Notes under the pieces: model-generated
The model's database searches: none
Told to the model about the DNA's origin: nothing
What the model saw: only the letters and a program-made list of their open reading frames with translations
Source of the DNA: Aliiglaciecola sp.
GTDB taxonomy: Bacteria > Pseudomonadota > Gammaproteobacteria > Enterobacterales > Alteromonadaceae
Direction: 5' to 3'
Length of the DNA stretch: 41,578 bases
NCBI GenBank assembly: GCA_028356795.1
Contig: JAOMVH010000007.1
Coordinates: 1 to 41,578, forward strand
Program-made: the position numbers and the translations under genes
Shown: piece after piece, positions 8,627-16,408 of the stretch
Numbering within the stretch: the stretch's first letter is position 1
Layout of the letters: each line of letters opens with the position of its first letter

Positions 8627-9550
8627 TTGAAAGTCGCTAAATGTAATTTCAATGAACTGATTGAACGATTCATTGAGGTAAGCAAAGACGGTTACGGTAT
8701 TTTTTGTCCTGATGACAAACTGCTTTATGCCAATTATGCATTCTTAGATATTTTTTGCGTTGCCAATGAATCCCCTGAATTTTGGAGTTTTGAAGAACTC
8801 GTCCGTCACGCATACACTCAAAGGCGGGGCATCAATATAGAAACTGACAGCATTGATGAATGGCTGTTGTATGTTGATGGAGTAAGACGACAACGCCCTT
8901 TTCGCCTGTTTGAGGTTGATATGGTGGATGGGCGTTGGATGTTGTTTTCAGAACAGCTACTGCCATCGGGTGAATTGTTAGTACAAACCAAAGATCTTAC
9001 TCGACAAAAAGTCACAGAGACCACCCTCGAAAAATCGGTGCATCGTCTAAACAAACTTGCCTTAACCGACGAGCTAACCCAATTAGCCAACAGACGAGCA
9101 TTTGTCACCTCCGTTGAATCTGAGTTGGCCAGGTGCCAACGTAATAACAACTTGATAACCATGATGGTGATTGATCTGGATTTTTTCAAAAAAATCAATG
9201 ATACCTACGGCCACCTTGGTGGAGACAAAGTACTTGTTCATGCGGCGAACCTTTTGAAAGTGGCGACTCGTCAATATGACATCGTTGGTAGAATTGGCAG
9301 GGAAGAGTTTGCTGTGTTTATGAGCTCATCAGAACCAGATATTGCGAAAAATGTCGCCGAACGAATATGTTCGATTTTAGCCAACACGCCGTTTGAAATT
9401 GATGGCGATAAATCCACTGTCACAGCCTCAATTGGGGTGGCAACCATGTCTTGTAATACCAGCTTTGAAGAGTTGTACGATAAGTCAGACAATGCATTGT
9501 ACAAAGCTAAAAAAAGCGGCCGTAATCAAGTGGTATACAATGAACTGTAA
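8627..9550 (+). CDS. Diguanylate cyclase with variant GREEF signature
   Basis: This 307-residue soluble protein has an N-terminal PAS-like region (about 8-125), a short helical linker and a C-terminal GGDEF domain (about 140-305). GGDEF domains make c-di-GMP from two GTP. The magnesium-binding segment DLDFFKKINDTYGH is intact and an RxxD inhibitory site is present at 215-218. The signature itself reads G-R-E-E-F at 224-228 instead of GGEEF: the second glycine codon is AGG, one transition from GGG. Activity is therefore doubtful. The start is a TTG at 8627 preceded by AGGATGAGG; the nearby ATG codons are out of frame and there is no other usable in-frame start before the PAS region. Confidence 0.85.
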   Translation: MKVAKCNFNELIERFIEVSKDGYGIFCPDDKLLYANYAFLDIFCVANESPEFWSFEELVRHAYTQRRGINIETDSIDEWLLYVDGVRRQRPFRLFEVDMVDGRWMLFSEQLLPSGELLVQTKDLTRQKVTETTLEKSVHRLNKLALTDELTQLANRRAFVTSVESELARCQRNNNLITMMVIDLDFFKKINDTYGHLGGDKVLVHAANLLKVATRQYDIVGRIGREEFAVFMSSSEPDIAKNVAERICSILANTPFEIDGDKSTVTASIGVATMSCNTSFEELYDKSDNALYKAKKSGRNQVVYNEL

Positions 9551-9609
9551 ACTGTTTAGTGTATGCTTAAAGAAGCCCTAAGTTTTTTAGCAACTTTGGC
9601 GGAAGTAAA

Positions 9610-9798
9610 ATGATAAAAATAAAGAAAAGCTCGACTTTGTTAATGTCAATGCTCATGGTTTTTGTCATGATTTCTCAGAAATCCCATGCAACATCATTTC
9701 GAATAGCCTTTGTCGATGTCCCTCATTATGCCTACCTTGACATTAACGGTAAGCCAAAAGGCTCTCTAGTGCAGAGGTTTCAGCTTCGTTATTCCTAA
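9610..9798 (+). pseudogene. Truncated periplasmic substrate-binding-like protein (remnant)
   Basis: The 62-residue frame begins with a clear signal peptide (hydrophobic about 9-22, cleavage after a motif like SHA). It then reads TSFRIAFVDVPHYAYLDINGKPKGSLVQRF, which resembles the first strand and helix of bacterial type-3 solute-binding proteins (usually about 250 residues). After residue 56 the sequence changes to unrelated QLRYS and stops. No continuation of the family is seen in other frames before the next gene. A good ribosome binding site (GGAAG) precedes the ATG. I read it as the 5' stump of a gene that lost its remainder by deletion; a short secreted peptide is a less likely alternative. 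Confidence 0.6.
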
Positions 9799-9808
9799 GG
9801 TGGTATTA

Positions 9809-9831
9809 TCACAGCCTTAACAAGACTGTGA
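9809..9831. terminator. Small stem-loop between convergent genes
   Basis: TCACAG at 9809-9814 pairs with CTGTGA at 9826-9831, and an inner CTT/AAG pairing follows one mismatch. It lies between the remnant gene and the convergent M24 peptidase, where a bidirectional terminator would be expected. There is no good T-tract on either side, so termination is only a suggestion. Confidence 0.35.
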
Positions 9832-9832
9832 C

Positions 9833-11125
9833 CTAGTCCGATTCAATCAGTATCAGGTCCTGCTGTGGCGGTATCAAAAACTCGGCGCCTTTTTCGGTAA
9901 TGTGAACCATCTCTTCTACTGATATGGTTTTAGGTTGTCCATTGTCTAATAACCAACTATAAAAACCATCAAACGCAAATGTCATGCCTGTTGTTAACTG
10001 ACGTTGAGAGGCGGGCCGAACACTGACTGCCTTTGAGCCACCTAAATTTGGTCCAGTGTCGTGGGCCACATAGCCAACCGGATGGCCGGTACTCCACATT
10101 AGTGGTAGCGATCCGGTCTCGTCCATTACCTGACGCTGTGCAGCATCAACTTCAATGCCTTTTGCTCCTGGTTTCATTGCTAGAAATGCAGCTTGTCGCC
10201 CCTGTTTAGCATTTTTCCAATATTGCTGAATATTTGCCGGTGGTTGTGTTTCACCCTTTTTAAGCACATAAGCAAACCGTTGAATATCAGTTACCCATCT
10301 ATCGTAAACCCGAATGCCAAAATCCGTCTGTATCACATCGCCAGCCTGAATGACTTTGTTTGTGGCGTGAGAATGCCCACGATCCGTCCCCGAATTAACG
10401 TTGGGGTTTTGCGCTGCAGCCCAGGCATCACCAACTCCGGCTTCGCGCATTTTAGCCTTTAAAAATCGTGCGACATCAGCATCTGTCGTGATTCCGGGTT
10501 TTATTTGCCCATAGGCTTCAATTTGCCATTGGGCGGTAACAGCCGCCGCATCGCGCATAATGGCTATTTCTTCAGGTAACTTAATCGACAGCCATTGATA
10601 AATGACCTCGTCAGCGGTTGTGAGTCGTTGGCTAAATGTTTCACCCAGATAGGATGTTAGTTGGCGGTATTGGGTCAAGCTGATGCCATCGGCTTGGGCA
10701 TTGGTTGTGGACATATTGATAGCAATACTATCGAACTTTTGATGTTGGATAAATTCAGCTGCCTGGGCGATGGCAGAGCCGCTTCTAGCTACCGGAATCA
10801 CTTCATCAAGTAATTTTATGTCTGCTAACGCTGTTGCCTCACCAGCAGGAGAAAAAGCCATTGAATGGAATTTTTGCTGGTGGTTGTAAAATAGAAATAC
10901 AGCAGTTTGACCGGCATTTTCACACCCCACATGGTCAGCCAGCGGATCGTTATTATTTTCTCGACAAATAACCAGCCAAGCATCCACGTTAGCCTTTTTC
11001 AATGCAGATGGTAATAAGGTGGCGATACGCTTTTTTCTAATTTCAGGCCATGGGGATGGGCCTGAGAATTGTGCCGAAGCAACAATAGGTAAAGCAAGCA
11101 GTAACAATAAGCTGAGTGTTTTCAT
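9833..11125 (-). CDS. Secreted M24 family metallopeptidase (Xaa-Pro aminopeptidase-like)
   Basis: The 430-residue product has a signal peptide (about 1-18) and a creatinase-like N-terminal domain followed by an M24 'pita-bread' peptidase domain (about 190-425). Such enzymes remove residues N-terminal to proline or act as dipeptidases, here in the periplasm or outside. Visible metal ligands are the two Asp in TDFGIRVYDRWVTD (about 269-282), the His in the GHPVGYVAHD region (about 346-355) and the final Glu in ISVEEMVHIT. The fourth ligand, normally Glu in an EPG motif, is Asp386 (AFDGFY). It is alone on its strand, 97 nt upstream of the end of the ATPase gene. Confidence 0.85.
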   Translation of the reverse strand: MKTLSLLLLLALPIVASAQFSGPSPWPEIRKKRIATLLPSALKKANVDAWLVICRENNNDPLADHVGCENAGQTAVFLFYNHQQKFHSMAFSPAGEATALADIKLLDEVIPVARSGSAIAQAAEFIQHQKFDSIAINMSTTNAQADGISLTQYRQLTSYLGETFSQRLTTADEVIYQWLSIKLPEEIAIMRDAAAVTAQWQIEAYGQIKPGITTDADVARFLKAKMREAGVGDAWAAAQNPNVNSGTDRGHSHATNKVIQAGDVIQTDFGIRVYDRWVTDIQRFAYVLKKGETQPPANIQQYWKNAKQGRQAAFLAMKPGAKGIEVDAAQRQVMDETGSLPLMWSTGHPVGYVAHDTGPNLGGSKAVSVRPASQRQLTTGMTFAFDGFYSWLLDNGQPKTISVEEMVHITEKGAEFLIPPQQDLILIESD

Positions 11126-11179
11126 TGATTTATTATTCCTTGTCAGCGATACGGATTGGGATTATACAATAACCTTTAT

Positions 11180-11204
11180 TGTTGGTTGCTAATAGCAACC
11201 AACA
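11180..11204 (-). terminator. Perfect 11-bp stem-loop after the ATPase gene
   Basis: TGTTGGTTGCT at 11180-11190 and its exact complement AGCAACCAACA at 11194-11204 form an 11-bp hairpin with a 3-nt loop. It lies 19 nt downstream of the ATPase stop codon on the minus strand. The following bases are A/T-rich but not a clean U-run, so this may be a terminator or an mRNA 3'-end stabiliser. Confidence 0.5.
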
Positions 11205-11222
11205 GCGGCAAGTTAGGGCCTA

Positions 11223-14200
11223 TTACTTTTTGCCTTTTGATGGTTTAGTTGGTTTGTTTAAGTCTTCCTCAATACTTGCGCCAGCCCAAGTTTTACTGAG
11301 TAGGTGCATAGCCGCCGCCACGCGGTTGATCGGCCGGATCAAATCTGTGGTGTCAGATTGCTGCACATCCAGTTTAATGGCTTCTAATGAATCTGCCATG
11401 TGAGCCAATTGTTTCACCGCTTGCTGAGTTGGGTCACCGTCAATATCTAAGGTCTTTTTAGTTGAGTAGGTGTCACATATTTGTTGCCATCGAACTTGTT
11501 GCTTATCATCCATGGTGCCGCGAAGCTGAGCAAGTTTGAGTATGTTTTCCTCGGCACCTGAGGTGAGGGTTTGCGCTTCGCCGGTATAGTGATCACCAAT
11601 TAATTGCATCAGTTCTGCATGGTTCATCACCGCGGAGACTTTTTCGGCCATTTTGTTCATGTTTCGGTAGCTCCCTTGCAACTTGAACGGTGGCTCGGTG
11701 CGATAATCTTCTGCGGTAGCAGCCGATTCGATATACTGTAAATTAACCTTAAGAATGACATCTTGAATGGCAAATAAATGCTTCAGGACACTGGTGATCT
11801 CGTTTATCTCCGCACCACTATATTGGTGGTTTAACTCAGTTGCAGCGACACCTTCACCACTGGCCATGTCGATTAGTTTGTAGGTATCTTGCATATCACG
11901 CAGTGCTAATGGTGCTAGAACGGGGTTGGAGGTTAGGCTGTTTTCGATATAACTCAGTGCAAACTGATACTCTTTGCCGCCCAGTACATCACCTAAATTA
12001 TATATATCAGCACGGTTTGCCAGCATGTCGGGCACCTTAAACACGTCACCCGATTCGGTGTAAGGGTTCCCAGCCATTACCACACAAAACTTTTTGCCAC
12101 GCATGTCGTAGGTTTTGCTTTGCCCTTTGTAGACACCTTCGATACGTCTGGTTCCGTCACACAAAGAGATAAACTTTTGTAAAAATTCAGGATGGGTATG
12201 CTGGATATCGTCTAGGTAAAGCATCACGTTGTTACCCATCTCTAAACCCAGGTTAAGCTTTTCTAATTCTTGCTTAGCTGTCGCGTTTGGCGCATTTTGA
12301 GGGTCTAGTGAAGCGACATCGTGACCTAATGATGGACAGTTTATTTTCATAAACACCAATCCAAGCCTGTCCGCCACGTATTCCATTAATGTGGTTTTAC
12401 CGTAACCAGGAGGAGATATAAGCAGCAGCAGACCCATCAAGTCAGTGCGCTTGGAATCGCCTACTGTGCCCATTTGCTTAGCGAGGTTGTCACCGATAAT
12501 CGGCAGATACACTTCATCAATAAGTTTGTTGCGAACAAATGAACTCAATGGCTTGGCACTATAAGCATCAAGTTGCAGCTCATCTTTGCTTACTGCCATA
12601 AGGTTGTGGCGTAAGTTGTGGTAGTGAGTGAAATTAGCAACGTGATAGTGATGATAGTGACTTAAGCGCTGTACAAACTCATCCAACGAAACAAGGAGTT
12701 GACTATCTTTGATAGATAAATGACTACTCAACAAGCCTTCAATATTTGCGTCAAGCTCAACATCACTGACACGGGTTTGGATCAAGCTTTTGCATATCGC
12801 CAATGCTGATGCTTCTGCGATGTAATGTGGGTTTAAATCCTGCTGGGTATTTTGGCCAACCATGGCATCTATCCAAGCATTGGTAAGCAACCACTGCTCT
12901 TTTAAACCCGGAAGTCCTTGGTTATTTTGCTGGTCAGTATTTTCTAACATTAAATTAGAAAACTGCGCCATGGCGGTATTGAAATCCTGACCGTGACCTA
13001 GCGTGTCCAATTGTTGTTGAAGGCTATCGAGTAGTTGTTTTGCTGAATGACTAATGGCAAAACCAAAATCAGCTTGGGCGAGTTCTTGGGATAAGTACTC
13101 GGCGGCTTGATTTACATCGTTTGAACTAAAATTCAACTCTGCGGTTGCAATAAAGTTGGACATTTGTTGCTGAAGATTAGCCAGTAATTGAGAAAAACCT
13201 TGTCGACTGTTTAATGCATTAGCAAGGAGCTGGGCACTGACGGCATGACTTCGCCAAATTTTTTGTTGCTCAATTTGCATCGCTTGTTTGTCAAAGCTCA
13301 TAAACAACATGGCTAAAGCACGGTGTTTGGGGGCAAACCTTAATAGCCCCGCTTGCTTATGTATGGGCAGCAACTGTTGCAATAACAACACCGTATCGTG
13401 GTCGTGAACACCTTTTTCATACCCTTCTTGATATCGCTTAGTCATATACTTTTGTACGATTGAAGATAAGGCTTTTTTGTCATCAGCGATTTCATACAAG
13501 TGCCCAAGCGAAAGCCCGTCGGTCTGATTTTCGGCATCATTGAGGATCACTGAGGCAAGAAATTCCATTCTACTAACATCGCTGTTTTCAGATACTAAAT
13601 TTTGCTGCCAATAGGGTTTAAGTGCATTGAGTTCTGGATTATCGATGGCTTCGAAAAAGTCAGTGCCGACCAAATGGCGATAAAGGCCATCCTCTTTGGG
13701 TAACAAGGTCAAATCTAACGCTTGTTTGTTTACGCTGAATTTATGTTTGCCCAGTTTGATGATGGCTCCGCCATCTTCAAAGATATCCTGTTTGTCACGC
13801 AGGCTTCGAATACCTTGTTCTTTCGCGGCTTTGAGCTGGGCTTCTAAGTCATCAGCTTTTAGCGGGTCGTTGATATCGCGAAGCTGCTCGGCAAGCTCTG
13901 CGACTTTTAGCACCATGGGATCAGAGCCAAAGTAGGTATTTAGCTCATCAGTTTCTGAAAAGCTATTGGCACGACGGATAATGCCTTTGATGATGCGTTG
14001 GGCTGCGCCAAATATATTTTGCGCTTTGCGCTGTTGCTCTTCGAGCAATGTCTGTTTGCGAGATTCAAAAGCACTGTGTAGCTCTTCTCGCTTCGACATA
14101 ATGTCACTTAGGAACTCGTCAAACTCACTAAATTTAGACTCTAATTCTTCTAGTTGGATCATTAAACGGGATAGCTGTTCGTCGGCTTTGCTCGGTGTGT

Positions 14201-16340
14201 CAGCCATTGCCAGCGCACTGTTAATACTCTGCGAAAATAATCTAAACTGCGCTGCAAATTCAGCGGTTGCCTCGCCAGAGCCCAGTTGTTTTTTGCGATT
14301 GCGTCCTTGGGCTTTGACTTGATTTAACTTGGCATAAATTTCGGAAATATCATCCAAAATCTGGGTCCGAATGGTGGCATCGTCAACTTTCAAACCATTG
14401 AGTATTTCTGTCAGTAGATCCAATCCCAATGACAGGTTTTCTAACTGTTCAATGACGGGTTTGATGTCTACGACTAATTCCACAGATGCAAGGGTATTTT
14501 CGAGCGTGATAATTTTATCGTGATAGGGCTGCAGCGCTTTGTCACTGGATAAAAACTCGACGGTGGCTTCACTGACTAGATCAAACTGCTCAGTGACCTC
14601 TTTGTCCATGGCTTGAATTGCATCGAGGTCAATATATCGTTGCTCTTTTAAACCAATTAAATGCCCCCGCTGCTGGCGTAACTGGGTGAGGCATTCAACA
14701 TATTGTTCCGGTGATTGCCAATCGGCAATGTTAATGTTGCTGATGGCGTCTTGCTGCTGTTGTTGTGCTTTTGTCAGCGCTTTGCTGGCTTGTTTTCGAA
14801 TTTGTTCTACTTTTTCGAACTCATCAATCACCAGCTCCGAGGTCTTGGCTATCAGCTTTACTTGTTCTGCTAACGCAGATAATTCCGGCTCTTCTAACCA
14901 GAAATAGCTGTCAAAAATACTCTGTGTACCTTTGATTAAATCTTCATACAAGTTGCGATTGGGGTTTGCGTTTGCTGCTGCCCGATGAATGGCGGTTAAT
15001 TCCGATATACCACGTACCAGTTCTTTGTTACCGATGCGGCTATGAAAGGTATCTGAGGTGGGTTGTTTGGCTGCATGTTCTTCGGTGAAAAAGGGCGTTT
15101 GCCATATTTGCATAGGGTGAATACGCGTGGCGTCTTGCTCTGAACTAAAAATGACCGCAGTACCATCATCAAAAAAACTAAACCCATGGGCATAAATCGG
15201 GTTTTGCAGGGCTTTTCGAATTAGGTTGTAAGAATACAAGCCGGCGAGGCCAGATTCAGGCTCATAGAAGATGAACATCACGTCTTCGCCATTTGGCGAG
15301 CGTATCATTCGTTTAAAGGTGAGCCCATCAATTTGGTCAGGAAACGATTTGGTTTCGCCACTTTCTAAATAATAGCCACCGGGGAAAATAATACCGTGAT
15401 CCTCTGGCAGCGACACACAGGCTAAGCCAATCGCATCTATGCGATTTACTTGCTTGGTGCGAGTGTTAAACACCAAGTAACGATATTGTTTTTCACGATA
15501 GGGCTGGATTTTAAGTAAAATTAATTGGCCGATTTTGGCATATTGTACATCTGCATCAGCGAGACTTTGGGTACTATCTTCCACCGCTTCACTAAATATA
15601 CCAAGGCCGTCTTCGGTGTTATTTTCCACTTTTACGGTCAAACTGCCATTGACGGTTTCTACAAATACTTCATCAAGAATATTGATATGAGGATGACTGC
15701 CTGATTCATGTTGTTCTCGGGTGGAAGATATCCATTCGAAATCATGTGACGGTGCTCTTTTGATTGCACGCTCACCACGATTGTCGATGTATTGTGCATT
15801 TCCTTCTTTAGTGACACGCCACTGGAATACTCGCACATCATCAATTTTTCGACCGATTTGAAATACCGCAAACAGGGTTTGGTTTTGTATTTTTAGCTGA
15901 CTAAGTTTGGCTTCTTTGTAGTAGACATAGAGCTCTTGAAACTCTTTTACAAATTGTGGGTCGTCCAGAAATGTGCCATCTAGTGACAAGGCTTCTAATT
16001 CGAAATTGGGCGAACCATCGGCAGATTTTTTTAAGCCATACAGACTGAATACATCGGCGACCTTGGTCTCTTTTTTGAGACCAATAAAGACGTTATATCC
16101 GAATAAAAGTGAATGACCAATGGGCACGATATCACGGGATACACAATTGTTTTCGGTGCGAACCCTTACGCGGCCCAGCACATTCATTTGCGCTTGGCCA
16201 AACTCTTCAATTCGTTGATTGTTTAAGTCATCAATATGCGATTTTAACGCAGTTGCTTGCTCTAAAAGTCGGCCACGAATAACTTCGTATGCACCGCCTT
16301 GTGCGACAGCCTGATCGACTTGATTATTTGCATCAGCCAT
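11223..16340 (-). CDS. Giant coiled-coil AAA ATPase ('DNA repair ATPase' family)
   Basis: The 1705-residue protein is of a family usually labelled 'DNA repair ATPase'; I know of no firm function. Residues 1-450 are rich in beta strand and could form a propeller-like domain. About 480-900 is mostly coiled coil with a charged heptad pattern. A helical middle part follows. The AAA module is near the C-terminus: Walker A SPPGYGKT at 1309-1316, Walker B MLYLDDIQ ending about 1380, and a sensor-1-like Asn in VMAGNPY near 1424, followed by LANRAD. The tail is Lys-rich. The start has GAGGAG just upstream. It is the last gene of yqiJ-yqiK-ATPase on one strand, which suggests a membrane-linked ATPase working with the flotillin (inference). 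Confidence 0.85.
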   Translation of the reverse strand: MADANNQVDQAVAQGGAYEVIRGRLLEQATALKSHIDDLNNQRIEEFGQAQMNVLGRVRVRTENNCVSRDIVPIGHSLLFGYNVFIGLKKETKVADVFSLYGLKKSADGSPNFELEALSLDGTFLDDPQFVKEFQELYVYYKEAKLSQLKIQNQTLFAVFQIGRKIDDVRVFQWRVTKEGNAQYIDNRGERAIKRAPSHDFEWISSTREQHESGSHPHINILDEVFVETVNGSLTVKVENNTEDGLGIFSEAVEDSTQSLADADVQYAKIGQLILLKIQPYREKQYRYLVFNTRTKQVNRIDAIGLACVSLPEDHGIIFPGGYYLESGETKSFPDQIDGLTFKRMIRSPNGEDVMFIFYEPESGLAGLYSYNLIRKALQNPIYAHGFSFFDDGTAVIFSSEQDATRIHPMQIWQTPFFTEEHAAKQPTSDTFHSRIGNKELVRGISELTAIHRAAANANPNRNLYEDLIKGTQSIFDSYFWLEEPELSALAEQVKLIAKTSELVIDEFEKVEQIRKQASKALTKAQQQQQDAISNINIADWQSPEQYVECLTQLRQQRGHLIGLKEQRYIDLDAIQAMDKEVTEQFDLVSEATVEFLSSDKALQPYHDKIITLENTLASVELVVDIKPVIEQLENLSLGLDLLTEILNGLKVDDATIRTQILDDISEIYAKLNQVKAQGRNRKKQLGSGEATAEFAAQFRLFSQSINSALAMADTPSKADEQLSRLMIQLEELESKFSEFDEFLSDIMSKREELHSAFESRKQTLLEEQQRKAQNIFGAAQRIIKGIIRRANSFSETDELNTYFGSDPMVLKVAELAEQLRDINDPLKADDLEAQLKAAKEQGIRSLRDKQDIFEDGGAIIKLGKHKFSVNKQALDLTLLPKEDGLYRHLVGTDFFEAIDNPELNALKPYWQQNLVSENSDVSRMEFLASVILNDAENQTDGLSLGHLYEIADDKKALSSIVQKYMTKRYQEGYEKGVHDHDTVLLLQQLLPIHKQAGLLRFAPKHRALAMLFMSFDKQAMQIEQQKIWRSHAVSAQLLANALNSRQGFSQLLANLQQQMSNFIATAELNFSSNDVNQAAEYLSQELAQADFGFAISHSAKQLLDSLQQQLDTLGHGQDFNTAMAQFSNLMLENTDQQNNQGLPGLKEQWLLTNAWIDAMVGQNTQQDLNPHYIAEASALAICKSLIQTRVSDVELDANIEGLLSSHLSIKDSQLLVSLDEFVQRLSHYHHYHVANFTHYHNLRHNLMAVSKDELQLDAYSAKPLSSFVRNKLIDEVYLPIIGDNLAKQMGTVGDSKRTDLMGLLLLISPPGYGKTTLMEYVADRLGLVFMKINCPSLGHDVASLDPQNAPNATAKQELEKLNLGLEMGNNVMLYLDDIQHTHPEFLQKFISLCDGTRRIEGVYKGQSKTYDMRGKKFCVVMAGNPYTESGDVFKVPDMLANRADIYNLGDVLGGKEYQFALSYIENSLTSNPVLAPLALRDMQDTYKLIDMASGEGVAATELNHQYSGAEINEITSVLKHLFAIQDVILKVNLQYIESAATAEDYRTEPPFKLQGSYRNMNKMAEKVSAVMNHAELMQLIGDHYTGEAQTLTSGAEENILKLAQLRGTMDDKQQVRWQQICDTYSTKKTLDIDGDPTQQAVKQLAHMADSLEAIKLDVQQSDTTDLIRPINRVAAAMHLLSKTWAGASIEEDLNKPTKPSKGKK

Positions 16341-16361
16341 AAATTACTCCTCACCAAGATG

Positions 16362-16389
16362 TAGCCATTGTTGCTATGAACAATGGCTA
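16362..16389 (-). promoter_or_regulatory. Intercistronic hairpin between flotillin and ATPase genes
   Basis: TAGCCATTGTT at 16362-16372 and its perfect complement at 16379-16389 form an 11-bp stem with a 6-nt loop, within the 68 nt between the flotillin stop and the ATPase start. There is no U-run, so it is more likely an RNA-processing, stability or partial-attenuation element than a full terminator. Confidence 0.5.
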
Positions 16390-16408
16390 GGGCATTTTAC
16401 CGGATCAG

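Noticed and set aside
13696-14907. Several plus-strand Ser/Cys-rich frames inside the giant ATPase gene
   Set aside because: They are antisense shadows of its coiled-coil region and lack ribosome binding sites.
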